Of a stretch of 64,000 bases of DNA, positions 35,955-46,213 are shown in pieces. Positions within the stretch are counted from its first letter, which is position 1. Each line of letters opens with the position of its first letter. A model generated the notes under the pieces. It ran no database searches. It was not told where the DNA came from and saw only the letters and a program-made list of their open reading frames with translations. The translations under genes were made by a program, and so were the position numbers. This stretch comes from Aquanectria penicillioides (taxonomy: Eukaryota; Ascomycota; Sordariomycetes; Hypocreales; Nectriaceae). The stretch is from positions 3,663,001 to 3,727,000 of the forward strand of contig PYIU01000005.1 of NCBI GenBank assembly GCA_003415625.1, in the 5' to 3' direction.

Positions 35955-36839
35955 GAATCACTGAGCGACGGCACCGTTGAAATGCCTATTCCGCTGCCGC
36001 CGTGGAAAATGAGCGATTACCTAGATAAGCCCGATAATAGGCCCGATTTATGAGAAAAAGACAGATGAATAAGTAACATGTTGTTTTCTCATCAACTTGA
36101 ACTCACCATTTTCAATATCTCCAAAAGTTGATTTTTTAGGATAGATGCCGTAGAATCAAATATGCTGAAACCTAGCGTAGAAAAATAATGCACAAATGAC
36201 ATAGGAAAGAGATGGACACTGAGTTGGTGGTCTAGGGTAATGTGGATCAACCTGTCATCAGGGAGGTCAAGGAAGATAAAAGGGACCACAGAGACATAGT
36301 AAATGAACAGGCAGTTTTCTCCAACCAATTTTCATTTTTGAAATCCTGAATTCCTTGCATTTGGACTCTATTGAAGTCCCGGTGCAGCCCCGTATGACAT
36401 TCCTTTATTTATGACTTTCCGCTCTATATTCTTTTCTTTCTTTTCTTTGAGGGACACGCCAGAGCTTCTGATCAGATGCTCTAACGCTCTTCCAAGTTGT
36501 TCGCAGTTGCTTGGAAAGGCTGACCGGCTGTCGCCGATCCAGCTTACCCTATACCTCTCTGGGCGGGGTGTGTGTTTTGGCCAGTGTTCCCTTCCACCAA
36601 CAAAACACTCTGGGAATTTATTATTGATCTCATAAAAACATTTTTTAATTACTACTATATCATTTTGTTTATCTAAACAGCGTGTTGAACCTTTCCTCAA
36701 AGACAACTTGTTGAACAACAATGAATTGTCCCTTTCCCAAAAACCATGCTAAACCGATACCCGAACGCCTCGTCGCTAATCCAGTTTCCCTCTACGCTGT
36801 CTTTTTCATAACAAATTATCATTCGTGACCTCGTTTGCG
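35955..36839. other. Intergenic region
   Basis: About 885 bp between convergent genes. Short minus-strand open frames have no motifs and are not called. Confidence 0.5.
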
Positions 36840-38150
36840 TCAAGCAGCATACCCCGGCAAGACATCTCCTGGCAGGGGCCGGGAATACCGTTGCGGCGCG
36901 CCTCCATATGCGTATTGACCGATCAATTCTGACCAGTCACCTTCAATTTCAATATTGTCTGGGGTCCAACCATCGACCTCGGCCTCGCGGGGGTAGCCCA
37001 AGGACTCCATAGCAATCTGAAGGGGGATGTTGAAGCGGAGGGTTGAGTTACCAACCTCCAAGTTCAGATCCAGCTTGTAGGTTCGGGAAAGCAAGCAGGT
37101 ATGAAATGTAGGAAGCCACATCTTCTTAGACATGGGTAACTTGAAAGGGATTCGAATGACGGCGGTGTAAGCGGAGTCTGACTGTGACTTGACGCCTTCA
37201 TCCTTTTCCTTGGAGTCTGGGATCCAAGAGACGTCAACAGCCTTTTTGGAGAAAAGGTTGATGTAGTTTGTGTATGCGTCGCGCAGGAGGCCCATGTTGG
37301 GCAGGTTGACGTTCGGCCGTTGGCGAGCCCACGTCTGTGACTGGATCGTGGCAGAGGCGTTGCCGACCTTCGGGGGCTGGATGCTGGAAGACTTGGATTC
37401 GAATTTGAGGGTGACAAAGACGGCTGATTCGCTGGAGCTAAGGGCGTCGGCATCGAGGTTGACGGCCCGGGGCTGCGCGGCCATGGCAGTGATGCGACCG
37501 TCGGCGGGAGAGATGACGTTTTTTCGCATCTTCTTGGACACACCCATATTGTATTGGATGTTAATATCCGTCAGGTTCAGCGGAGCCTCTTCGGGAGTGT
37601 ATGGCAAAACATTGATGGCGTGCTTGTTGCTGATGGTGGAGTCCTTCTTGCCAGCCTGGGGTGTGATGATGTCAACTTGGATGGCATACTCGACGCGAGT
37701 GGTGGCCAGGCTAAGGTCGTCCTTCTCCCAGCCCCCCAAGCTCGGGGGCATGCAGGAGTGAGCGTATTGGACATGCTCCGAATCGACCTTGTGTTTGCAG
37801 GCGTTGGTGGTGAGGTGATCGGGGACAATGAAATTGAAAGGAATGGTGTAAGTCTCTTGGCCTCGGAAGACCTTGGACCCGGGGCAGATGATGTCAGACT
37901 CCGACATGTCAGTGCGGAGAAACCAGTGGGTAGCGGTTTTGGGGTAGTCCAAGTCATCGCGGCGGACCTTGACGGTGCCGACGAGGCTGATGCGGATGGA
38001 TTCAAAGGGGGTGTCGTTCCGGGGGGTGAAGTTGACGGTGCCAGTTACCGGCGCGCCGGAGTTGTAGATCTTTGAGGCATAGTGGTGGTCGATTTCGATC
38101 TGCAGCTCCTTCTTGCGGTTTTGCTGCAGGAGTTCTAGCTTTCGGCCCAT
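36840..38150 (-). CDS. Arrestin-like protein
   Basis: Single exon, 436 residues. It shows an arrestin N-domain (LQIEIDHHYASKIYNSGAPVTGTVNFTP, SIRISLVGTVKVRRDD, FRGQETYTIPFNFIVPDHL) and a C-domain (RIPFKLPMSKKMWLPTFHTCLLSRTYKLDLNLEVG). Fungal alpha-arrestins tether HECT ubiquitin ligases to plasma-membrane transporters; a clear PPxY is not visible here, only a C-terminal LPGYAA, so direct Rsp5-type recruitment is uncertain. The start at 38150 is the first ATG of the conserved region and gives a plausible N-terminus. Codon use is GC-rich and typical. Confidence 0.87.
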   Translation of the reverse strand: MGRKLELLQQNRKKELQIEIDHHYASKIYNSGAPVTGTVNFTPRNDTPFESIRISLVGTVKVRRDDLDYPKTATHWFLRTDMSESDIICPGSKVFRGQETYTIPFNFIVPDHLTTNACKHKVDSEHVQYAHSCMPPSLGGWEKDDLSLATTRVEYAIQVDIITPQAGKKDSTISNKHAINVLPYTPEEAPLNLTDINIQYNMGVSKKMRKNVISPADGRITAMAAQPRAVNLDADALSSSESAVFVTLKFESKSSSIQPPKVGNASATIQSQTWARQRPNVNLPNMGLLRDAYTNYINLFSKKAVDVSWIPDSKEKDEGVKSQSDSAYTAVIRIPFKLPMSKKMWLPTFHTCLLSRTYKLDLNLEVGNSTLRFNIPLQIAMESLGYPREAEVDGWTPDNIEIEGDWSELIGQYAYGGAPQRYSRPLPGDVLPGYAA

Positions 38151-39734
38151 GATGTCAGGAAGCCTGTGGCTTTAGGGGGAGGGGATTGTGTAAGTGGTGT
38201 TGTCGTTTGGGTGGATAGGTAGGACGAAAGCTTCGTCTGGCAGATGGCAAAGCAAGATAGGCAACGGGAGTTTCAAGTGATGCACAATCAAATTTGTACT
38301 ACAACAAACTTTGTGATGATTGATTAAGCTGTGGTTTTCAAGCAGGTCGAAGGAAGATTCCAATGGTGAGCCTCTGGACTTTTTATTACGAACGACTAAC
38401 AGACCCCTCCCCCAAAGACGCTTGCCTGCGTCAAGCCATGTGCACGCTATGAGACGACGTACGTACTCCGTGACTACTTCGTAGCTACTCCGCATGTCTC
38501 CAAATGGATCCGAACGTATCCACTAACGACACAAGCTGCCGCGCCCTACATTTGACAACGGGTGGTGGTAACGGGTTGGCGTCGATCCAGGGCGTGGCTG
38601 GCCAGGGCCCCATTCCTTGTCGATGGAGGGCGTCAAGAGCGGAATTTCGTCATGTCGGCCCAGCACGCTAGGCTGCCAACCGCGCCTTTACGCCCTATGA
38701 ACGCCCTGTGGGTGTGCTGTGGGTGCCCTGTGGATGCCCTGTGGATGCCCCCGGGAACCCTCATCAGCATCCTCGCAGCGCCCTGCAACGCCCTTGACAC
38801 CACATCTACTGATGGTAGCGCACCCTTCTGTGCGTCACTTGTCGTCACCGTGTCTCTGGGCTTAATTCCGCGTCGCTCCCGTTGCCTTTAGCCGCTAGCC
38901 TCGAGGATGCATTTATAACCAACGTGACTCACCCCCACGGCCGCGAGCGCACCCTTCCATCAAGGTGGCACAATATTTGCTGACAATTCGCAACAAGCTT
39001 GGCCTTGGCTTCCTGCTTCGGAGTTGCTTTCCTGTTCTCCACGATCGGGTGACTCGAGAAGAGCATTGAAAGAGCCAAAAAAAACCCTGGCGCATGCTGC
39101 TACTGGTGTGGGGCAATTCGCTTCTCAATCTTGTTACCGACCGATGCGACACACGAGGTCATTATATCGTGATTGTCGTTGGCTAATCATCCCGAGATCC
39201 GATCGATGCGTGTGCGAACAGAGGTCCTCGAGCAGACTGTCACAGCAAAATTCCAATGCTACGAGGATTCATTCCCTTTTTTCAGTCGTCGTCGGCTTCA
39301 GCGTTCGGCTTTGACCCTGGGATCGGACCGCCAAAAGCGTCGCATGGCCATCGGGTTTCGGCTTTGGGCTAGAAAATCAGCAAAATCTGACCTAAAAGAA
39401 ACCGTGGCCCCCGAAGAACCGCCTGAACGAAGACCCGAAAGAAAAAAAAATTCCCCTTCGTCAGGCGGCTCATCAGACACTCCACATCCTCGCCATCGCC
39501 TGTTAATCCGGGGAACTCAATGCGGTGAATGTGCGGGCTGTGGGGGTGGTTCCGCAAAACGCGCGCCCTTCAATAGCTTGCTCGCTCCACTGGCAATGTC
39601 AAACTTTCGCGCTACCCGCCCACAACCAACAAAACAGACGAGGAGTCATGTTCTCTAGCTCGAAGCGACGAGAAGCAGCAAGAATCCCCGACATAGGAGC
39701 AACCATCTCATTTCCATCCCTGCCATGACCCAGC
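38151..39734. other. Gene-free interval (1.6 kb)
   Basis: No supportable gene. Open frames are low in complexity or overlap a short tandem repeat. Contains the arrestin promoter and the 3' side of the Clr5 pseudogene. Confidence 0.5.
38703..38751. repeat. 12-bp tandem repeat
   Basis: Roughly four diverged copies of a 12-mer, GCCCTGTGGATG, in a row, with the last two nearly identical. Confidence 0.75.
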
Positions 39735-41592
39735 TCAAACAAACACTTTCGCGGCATCGCCAACTTTCATGTTCCCGGTCGTTGCTACAGTCAGCCTCTC
39801 CGATAACCCGGCTTTCAGATCTCGGCGCTGTTGACGCAGGTATTCGAATCGTTGAATACCTCTCTTTGCAGTTGCAGGTATCGACAGTTCGGGAACTGTT
39901 GACGGTATCCCATCGCGAATTCCCATCATGCGTTTGATCTCGACACGAGCGCGCTCACGATCCCCTCTTGACTTAGCCCATAGAGACAACCGCTTCGAGA
40001 ATGTGGTTGCCCAGACTTGGCATTCTATGTTCCCCGAACGCAATATCTCGATGCTCTGGTCCAAAATCTCGCAACTGAAGTTGTAATCCGATTGCTCATA
40101 AATCAATGAGAGTAAGTCAGGAAAAAATGAAGGCTCTGGTGTGAGGGTTGGACCCCAGGCCCATTACCGCTTGGCATTTGCTGATGGTAAGCCTCCTGAG
40201 CCGAATAGCAAGGTGCTCGAGCCCGCTGCCACTTGGCGGTTCATTAAACGGCTCGGGATAGTAATTGCTCGGGTTTCCTTCTGCCAGCCTCGTGATATGT
40301 GTGTCATCATGTAGAATTGTGATAGTCTCATTTGCCTCGGGCCCATACGTAGTTTCCGAGTAGGAAAGCAGATCTTGATAATGCTTGGCAATTGAATCCT
40401 TAAAAAAGTATTTGACCTGGGCTTGCGGAACCCTTGGTCGATGTAGACGAAGATCAGTCCTTTGATTCGGGACTGCTTTACGCGGGCCACGTTGCCGAAA
40501 CTCTGGCCGACGCAGCGGGAAATTCATCCTCATGTGTAAGACAACTGCTTGGTCGGGGCCAACGAGAGGCGCCAATTTATCAATGGAACTGCGATATCCC
40601 AACTCAATGATTTCTTTAGAATGCCGAGGTGAGGATGCCAAGTATCTGCCCAGGGCATTGAGAAGGTCAATCAACACACAACCCCCAAGCCGTTCCTTTA
40701 CATGTGTCCTAAGACAGAAGATAAATAATCGCAATAGCGAAAATGGAACAAAGGGGGGTTTTGCTTTGCCCTTGATGCTGGCTTCGGTCGCGGGTCGAGG
40801 TTGGTGGTACTGAACACGGATAGCCGTCATATCAAGGCATATCCTCCAAAAGTAGACCAGAAAACTAGGGTCGATTCGGGCCACGTCGGGTAGGTCCTTG
40901 AATAGGCGATTCAGCGATGAGTTAACTTGCCCGTAGAGTCCAGTCCGAGACAGAGCCGCAGTCGCGCGGCACTCATCACTCAACCGCTGCCAAACCCACG
41001 AATGGTCCGATTCATTCGGCGGGTGGATAAATGCAAGTTTGTCCGCCTTCCAGCCTTTATCTCCATTTCCAAATAAACCTTTGGCAAAATTAGTAACAGC
41101 GTGAAGCATAATTGCCTTATCATCGCAACTACCATTTATCAAAGGAGCAACAAAGTTAGGCTTGTCAACCTTGGTACGAGGACTCTCGGCCGGAAATCGT
41201 AGAAGTGAATTTGTAGCCTGGAATTTTTCATTGTCCAACCTTTGCCCATAGCGCCGACGAGGGGCCAACCTATCTATCTCCGGTATCAAGGACTTCGCCA
41301 CTTCTTTTCGTGTGGTTCTTCCGAAACCCCCATTTTTCGAATCGATATTGATATGCCTTCGGCCTTGGAACCGTTAGTCAAATTCACCTCAAAAAGATGT
41401 AGTCGCGGCGATGTGTGCTCATGTTGCATGAAACCCGTAGATCTTGGCCATATTAATTCTGACATCATCGCGCGTGTGGGCCTCCACCAAGTACAAGCCC
41501 CGTATGGTTTCCTTCCACTCCTCCCAGATCTCTGGCGAGTGTCCCACATTATTATTTGGTATAAAGTCGCTATTTGCCGTGGCCTCCTCCAT
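39735..41592 (-). pseudogene. Clr5-domain protein, disrupted by splice-site and frame lesions
   Basis: Minus strand. Exon 1 (41592-41423) encodes MEEATANSDFIPN and the first half of a Clr5 DNA-binding domain (WEEWKETIRGLYLVEAHTRDDVRINMAKIYGFHAT). The second half (KAYQYRFEKWGFRKN) starts at 41363, and the phases match if a 59-nt intron (41422-41364, branch CTAAC) is removed, but the donor reads ATGAGC instead of GTGAGC. After about 41300 the frame changes again and stays open to 40168. A clean phase-0 intron (40167-40095) leads to the last exon 40094-39735. The long part has the usual helical C-terminal region of Clr5 proteins (LVYFWRICLDM, VGPDQAVVLHM, YGPEANETITIL, LRSGNIECQVWA). With a lost donor and an unexplained frame change it is probably non-functional. 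A 72-nt intron with a poor GTCCTT donor could explain the second defect. Confidence 0.7.
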
Positions 41593-43062
41593 TTTGAATA
41601 ATGTAAAACTTGACGACCTGCCTCTAGATTGTGAACTATGGGTCTATTTTATCTTCACACGGGGAGCTCACGTGCCCACACAGAAGGGCACCAGTAATCA
41701 GGCAGGTGCAGGCCGAATTCAAGCTGAGGGAATTTCTTTACTTACTCAAAGTCCTAGGATCGAGTACATGACGTGATAAAAGCGGAGTTTGTTCAGCTTT
41801 AGTTTGTTTGCGCAGTCTCATGACCAGAAGATTACGACGTGGGCGTTGCTGATGAAGCTTTTTGAAAGCGGACAGAATGATTATTCACCGATGCTAAATT
41901 CCCCTTGATAAGGCCGTGGAAAATCCTGTTCTTTGAATGGCCATGTTCGGCGAGGGCATTTCAATTGATGGTTATTGGTTAATCAAAAGTGCCATTAGCA
42001 TCCCGCGAGGCTGTCTCGACCAATCTAGCGACGGCACAACAATTGCTGAACATGCTGAAAAGCACCGCTGCATCGACGAAAACAAAACGTTGCAGACTAT
42101 AGTCGCAATGAGTTCCCTAAGCAGAGAGATTCCTATGGTAGTCGTGATGGGCTCCATGAGTATATATCCCGCCTGGATCTCGAGGGAGATGTTGGAACCT
42201 CCTTCTGTTCTCTATCAACACTCGCAAGTTCAAGATAAATTCATTGCTATTTTCCTATCCTCACTTATTCAATACTTGATCACACGAGGTTGAGCCGTTT
42301 CAAAGGCTTCACCCACCTGCCGCATTGCCGATCATCCACCTTTGCATGTGTCTGTTTTGGTATTGGTAATTTGGGTTGCCATGTTGCTGCTGAGAGAATG
42401 AGTCAGAAACCGGAGGCTTTTTTATTTTACTTCATTGACGGCTGCGCATAGCATTACTTTTATGTCAATGGTTAGTCGAGAAACTGTTCGATGACTTGTC
42501 ATCATGTTCGCCGGGCAAAAAGGATGGACGCATGTACACAAGATGGCAAAGATAAATGATCGATTTTAAGACGGATGTTTTCCTCATGAGTCAAAATAGT
42601 AAATGCAAGATAGTAGTGATAATACGTTGTATCTTGGAAATTTCTGAATAAAGAAAGAAAAAGACAATTAGCAAATCATTTTATCGTGATGGCGTCTTCC
42701 AGCTCATCTTCAATGGATTCCCAAGACGTAATCGAGTATTTAAATCAACACCATCCATAGGCGAAAGCGGCAATTCAACAGTCGTAGAGGCATAGTATGG
42801 CCCCTAGATCAATCTGAAGTATTGAAGTGGCTTTTTCCCTGTCACACATGCATCTCAAGAGTTTGGGAACGTCACTCGGCAGAATACGGTTTGTTGAATG
42901 ACTGTTGGGGCTGACTTACTAGCGTACGGCACCGAGATCCGAAGATTGGCGCCAAAAATGAACCCCGCACCCACAAGCTCTCCACAATCGACGAAGGATA
43001 ATCCCTCAGGAACCACGGCGAAAGTTGGCAAAAATGATGGGTTGAACCAAGGGCAAAAAGAA
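41593..43062. other. Gene-free interval (1.5 kb)
   Basis: No gene recognised. An open frame at 41937-42293 (plus) has no motifs. The right end adjoins the tRNA genes. Confidence 0.5.
43055..43059 (-). terminator. Pol III T-run after tRNA-Cys copy 1
   Basis: Five consecutive T on the transcribed-sense strand, three bases past the discriminator apart from a TTTC lead; a standard RNA polymerase III termination signal. Confidence 0.7.
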
Positions 43063-43188
43063 AGGACCGAGCGTGGATCGAACACGCGACCTAGAGATCT
43101 GCAATCTCTCGCTGTTATTGGAGTTAGTAAGGAATGATGCAGTGCGGATGTGTGAGTCAACTGACCTCTACCACTGAGCTATCGATCC
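43063..43188 (-). tRNA. tRNA-Cys (GCA) with D-arm insert, copy 1
   Basis: Reading the minus strand from 43188: 7-bp acceptor stem (GGATCGA with TCGGTCC), TA, D stem 5' strand GCTC, loop AGTGGTA, then GAG. A 54-nt insert follows (43165-43112). After it come C, G26, anticodon stem AGAGA, loop TTGCAGA (anticodon GCA), TCTCT, variable AGGTC, and a T arm GCGTG-TTCGATC-CACGC. Discriminator base is T73 at 43063, a cysteine identity element. The C after the insert is needed to pair with G10, so the insert sits between positions 24 and 25 of the D stem. A box (TAGCTCAGTGG) and B box (GTTCGATCC) are intact and a T5 terminator follows. The anticodon loop has no 37/38 intron. Confidence 0.9.
43112..43165 (-). 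other. Spliceosomal-type insert (54 nt) inside tRNA-Cys copy 1
   Basis: On the minus strand the insert begins GTCAGTTG, has TACTAAC near its 3' end and finishes AACAG. Its length and signals match the mRNA introns of this window. Excision restores a perfect D stem (GCTC with GAGC). Confidence 0.75.
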
Positions 43189-43260
43189 TCTGTTTTCAGG
43201 TGCTGGGCTGCCTGTCTAAGACAGCTTTTGAGTACACACTTGCAAGACAATAGAAATTTG

Positions 43261-43276
43261 AAAAAAACGGCAAAAA
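43261..43276 (-). terminator. Pol III T-runs after tRNA-Cys copy 2
   Basis: T5 (43272-43276) and T7 (43261-43267) on the sense strand directly downstream of the tRNA. Confidence 0.7.
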
Positions 43277-43279
43277 GAG

Positions 43280-43406
43280 AGGACCGAGCGTGGATCGAAC
43301 ACGCGACCTAGAGATCTGCAATCTCTCGCTGCACTTGGAGTCAGTACGGAATGCTTGTGGGCGAACGTATAAGGTGAACTAACCTCTACCACTGAGCTAT
43401 CGATCC
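43280..43406 (-). tRNA. tRNA-Cys (GCA) with D-arm insert, copy 2
   Basis: The exon parts (43406-43384 and 43328-43281, discriminator T at 43280) are identical to copy 1 base for base. The insert (43383-43329) is 55 nt and differs in its middle from copy 1. The mature form would be 72 nt with GCA anticodon and T73. The two genes are in tandem, about 90 bp apart, both on the minus strand. Exact identity of the exons with diverged inserts argues that the mature sequence is under selection or gene conversion and that both copies are, or recently were, functional. Confidence 0.9.
43329..43383 (-). other. Spliceosomal-type insert (55 nt) inside tRNA-Cys copy 2
   Basis: On the minus strand it begins GTTAGTTC, contains TACTGAC and ends GTGCAG. 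Shared with copy 1: GTYAGTT at the start, ATTCCKTACTRACTCCAA near the end, and CAG at the border; the rest is unrelated. Confidence 0.75.
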
Positions 43407-43742
43407 GCTGATCGATGGTGGGCGGGGTTTCATAATCCATTATGTGGCACTGATCGGCCACGTAGCGTATCCTAGAGTCTCCAGTCCCTGCTCATGCATT
43501 TGACAATGCCGTTCTTGAAAGAGTGGCAGGCTTGTTTAGCCAACACTGTGAGGAAACCGGTTGTTTCATAGGCCATCGTTCCCGAAATCACAGCAGGGCA
43601 AGGCTAACATCGCACTGGGATCCGTATGCAAAATACTGCGGGTCACATAGAGGAAATCGGCGGTATGGGGACAACACGGTGATGAGGAATGGCCTTGCAT
43701 TTCGGTGTGTGAGATCTAGGACAGGCTCAAGACTCATGATTC
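43407..43742. other. Short intergenic region
   Basis: About 340 bp between the tRNA pair and the stop codon of the homeobox gene; nothing recognised. Confidence 0.5.
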
Positions 43743-45571
43743 TCAAACATCGTCAATCCCACAACCGCCCGTCCAGCTATCCATAGTCATCCCCGCTCTG
43801 AAATGCGATGCCAGATGATCCATCCGACTTTCCCAGCTGTCCATTGTTGCCTGGCAAAATCCACATCGACTGCGAAACGTATCCTGGCGGTGCTGGAGGA
43901 GACTCAGGTCGGGTTTCCAGCCATCCCACTTGCGACATCGGTGGAACTTGTGGAGATGCTGCCATAAATGGTCCTTGCGGGTGAACTTGCGCTCCGAGAC
44001 AGCTCGCTCAGCGCAGGCGTCAAATTCGTGCGATTGGATGTGCTCGTCGGTAGGGGAGTCTTCTCCGCAAAAGATGCATTGGGGGCTGGTCTGGCTGACG
44101 CGCCATACGAGTTGGGATTGTTCAGGCGGGATGGGCAACGAACAGATCCACGAATCGAGACCGGGGAGGTGGATGGATCGTTCATGGCGGACCCAGTCAT
44201 ACTTTTTCTTGTAACTCTGGTGGCAAAAGGTGCACTGGAAGCCCTGGAGTTTTGACCGTTTCCCTCTCCCAGAAGACGTTGGTCGTGAGAGAGATGTTCC
44301 TCCCTCGCCCGCGGAGCTATTCGCCGAGCGGGAGAGCACAGAAGGCTCAACAAATGATTGCTGAGAAAAGCAAGACGATGCAGAGTTGGAAGACGCATCA
44401 TTGTGGTGGACATTGGGATATAATATGGAATCGCCGCTTGTCGAGGAACCAGGGCCATCCAACCAGGCTAGATCGTTGGTATCCAAAGATCCTTGACTGG
44501 GTGAGTGGTTGGAGAGTGCGCTTTCAATGGCCGAGGCAGATGCGGGCTCCTCGTCTGGAGGCGAATTCCTCCATCGCTCCATTGGAGACATGCCCAAATG
44601 TTGGGGCATTGGTGATCCCTGAAGAAATACTTTCGTGCCTTGGTTGCTGCGTGCGTGGGCGGATAAGCGATGGCGACGTCTTGTGTTGGCGAACCAGTTC
44701 ACCACTTGGCTTCTGCTCAGGCCGGACTCTTCTGAAAGGGCAACTTTCTCTTCCTCAGAGGGGTAAGGATGATCGAGGTGGTTAGAAAACCAATTTCTCA
44801 ACGTTCGAGTTTTCCGCACTGATCGTGTGTTGGCTCTCTTGCTCGACAATGCAGACGCTAAGGTCCTCTCGCAGCTGGCTGACTAGACTGCCCCTCGCTG
44901 AGTCGCTCCAGTGAGCCTTCGTGCTCACTCACCCCGTGAAGGTGACCAATAACGGGCATCAACGTCTCAAACTCTGAGGGAACTCGCTTCTCACGTCCAG
45001 ATAAACTGCATTCCCGGAACATGGCGACGCAACTGGAACATGACTTGGTAGGATTGGGGTTGGCCGAGCTCGTCTGGAGAATGAGGCACTGTAGGCGACG
45101 GCGCCGGCAATGGTTGCAGGGGACAGGGGGCCTATGAGCGCCGTTTTTAATGAAGAACTCATCGATGGCGGTCATGGCTGGCGGTTGAGTGCTGGTTTCG
45201 GGCTGGGCTGTGGTTTCGATCTCCATATCGCCACCGGGTTGATCCAAGAACGAAAAGCCGACATCCGGCTGCTGAGTGTTGGAGTTGATGACGGTACTGG
45301 CAGCCGCCATGACCTGCTCAAAGCTGGTCTGCCAGTCGATTTGAGGGACGCCAGGCAACTGACCTGTTGCGACTGTGGAATTCACCGTCGCTGCGTCGAT
45401 TCCAAGCATCCCGTTACTAGCGCCCAGTTCGCTGGATGGGCTGCGAGACTGCGGCATGATGTCGTCGACCTCGTCAAAGGGCATGGCCAGCGCCGAGTCA
45501 TAATCGACAGAGAACAATATGTCGTCCAGCGACAAGTCCATTCCGGACTGTCGCATAGGATCCCGATCCAT
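43743..45571 (-). CDS. Homeobox/C2H2 transcription factor with Cys6 motif
   Basis: Minus-strand exons are 45571-44933 and 44882-43743 (50-nt intron, donor GTGAGT), 592 residues. Residues about 150-190 contain C-x2-C-x6-C-x15-C-x2-C-x6-C (CNHCRRRRLQC ... CSSCVAMFREC), a spacing like a Zn2Cys6 cluster. A KN-type homeodomain follows at about 230-285 (TLRNWFSNHLDHPYPSEEEK, SRSQVVNWFANTRRRHR). Then come classical C2H2 fingers: FQCTFCHQSYKKKYDWVRHERSIH, a CxxC at CIFCGED, and CGFCQATMDSWESRMDHLASH. An acidic N-terminus could be an activation domain. It belongs to the known ascomycete homeobox-plus-zinc-finger regulators; targets unknown. Divergent from the ammonia-lyase/M20 fusion gene. Confidence 0.88.
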
Positions 45572-46213
45572 GGCTAACCGTAGGAAAATGGTCGATGACA
45601 AAAGAAGCTGTCGTCAGGATTACAAGCGCTACATTTTTTTCTAGAGTGAACTTGGGGAGCAGGAGGCGAATGGTAAAATGGCGATTTCAGCTTAGTCACT
45701 GGCGCGGCCAACCCAATTTGCTTGACTCGAGCGATAACCCCCAAGGCGAACAGGAAAAGCGGCATGACCATCGTCGATTTCGTCCTTTTCGGGTTCTTTT
45801 CTTTTTTTCATTCTAGCGCGGTTCTCTGCAGTCTTCCCCCGGTTTAATCCTGGTTTAACCGGTCGATGCCGGTCGGGCTGTGTCGGCCACCATCACGACG
45901 ACATTTGAAGGCTGCTCATGTACACAGAAGGCGCAACACCAGATTGACAACTGACCCCGCAATACCTCAGATAAATACTGACTGTTTAACCCTCTGAGGA
46001 ACTGATGCAGCCACTCAAGGAAAATCCCCCCTTTTTATTTCAACTTTGAAAACATCTCATGAATTTGGTTGCTCATATCGGGGCCAAACCATTCATATAA
46101 GCAGATATTCGCGAGGCTGCAATCCTCAACAGCTGGATGCCACATAAGTTATACACCAGTTCATCCATAATCCATTCCAGATGCCCTTTATTGAAGCTCC
46201 ATCACCCTCCAAA
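45572..46213. other. Divergent promoter, homeobox regulator / lyase-hydrolase fusion
   Basis: 640 bp between two head-to-head starts. Holds the GGTTTAA element described separately; no gene. Confidence 0.6.
45839..45862. promoter_or_regulatory. CCGGTT...AACCGG inverted repeat with two GGTTTAA boxes
   Basis: A 24-bp element with 6-bp perfect inverted ends (CCGGTT and AACCGG) and a direct repeat GGTTTAA 11 bp apart, between divergent genes. It resembles a dimeric regulator site; the binding protein is unknown. Confidence 0.4.

Noticed and set aside
36092..36328. Minus-strand open frame with hydrophobic start
   Set aside because: AT-rich region, no conserved pattern; likely chance.
37554..38075. 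Plus-strand open frame opposite the arrestin-like gene
   Set aside because: Antisense shadow of the conserved arrestin exon.
41937..42293. Open frame of 118 codons on the plus strand
   Set aside because: No domain, no signal peptide, no conserved-looking pattern; length is compatible with chance.
43063..43406. Reading the tRNA inserts as ordinary 37/38 tRNA introns
   Set aside because: The anticodon loop TTGCAGA is complete and its stem continuous; the inserts lie in the D stem.
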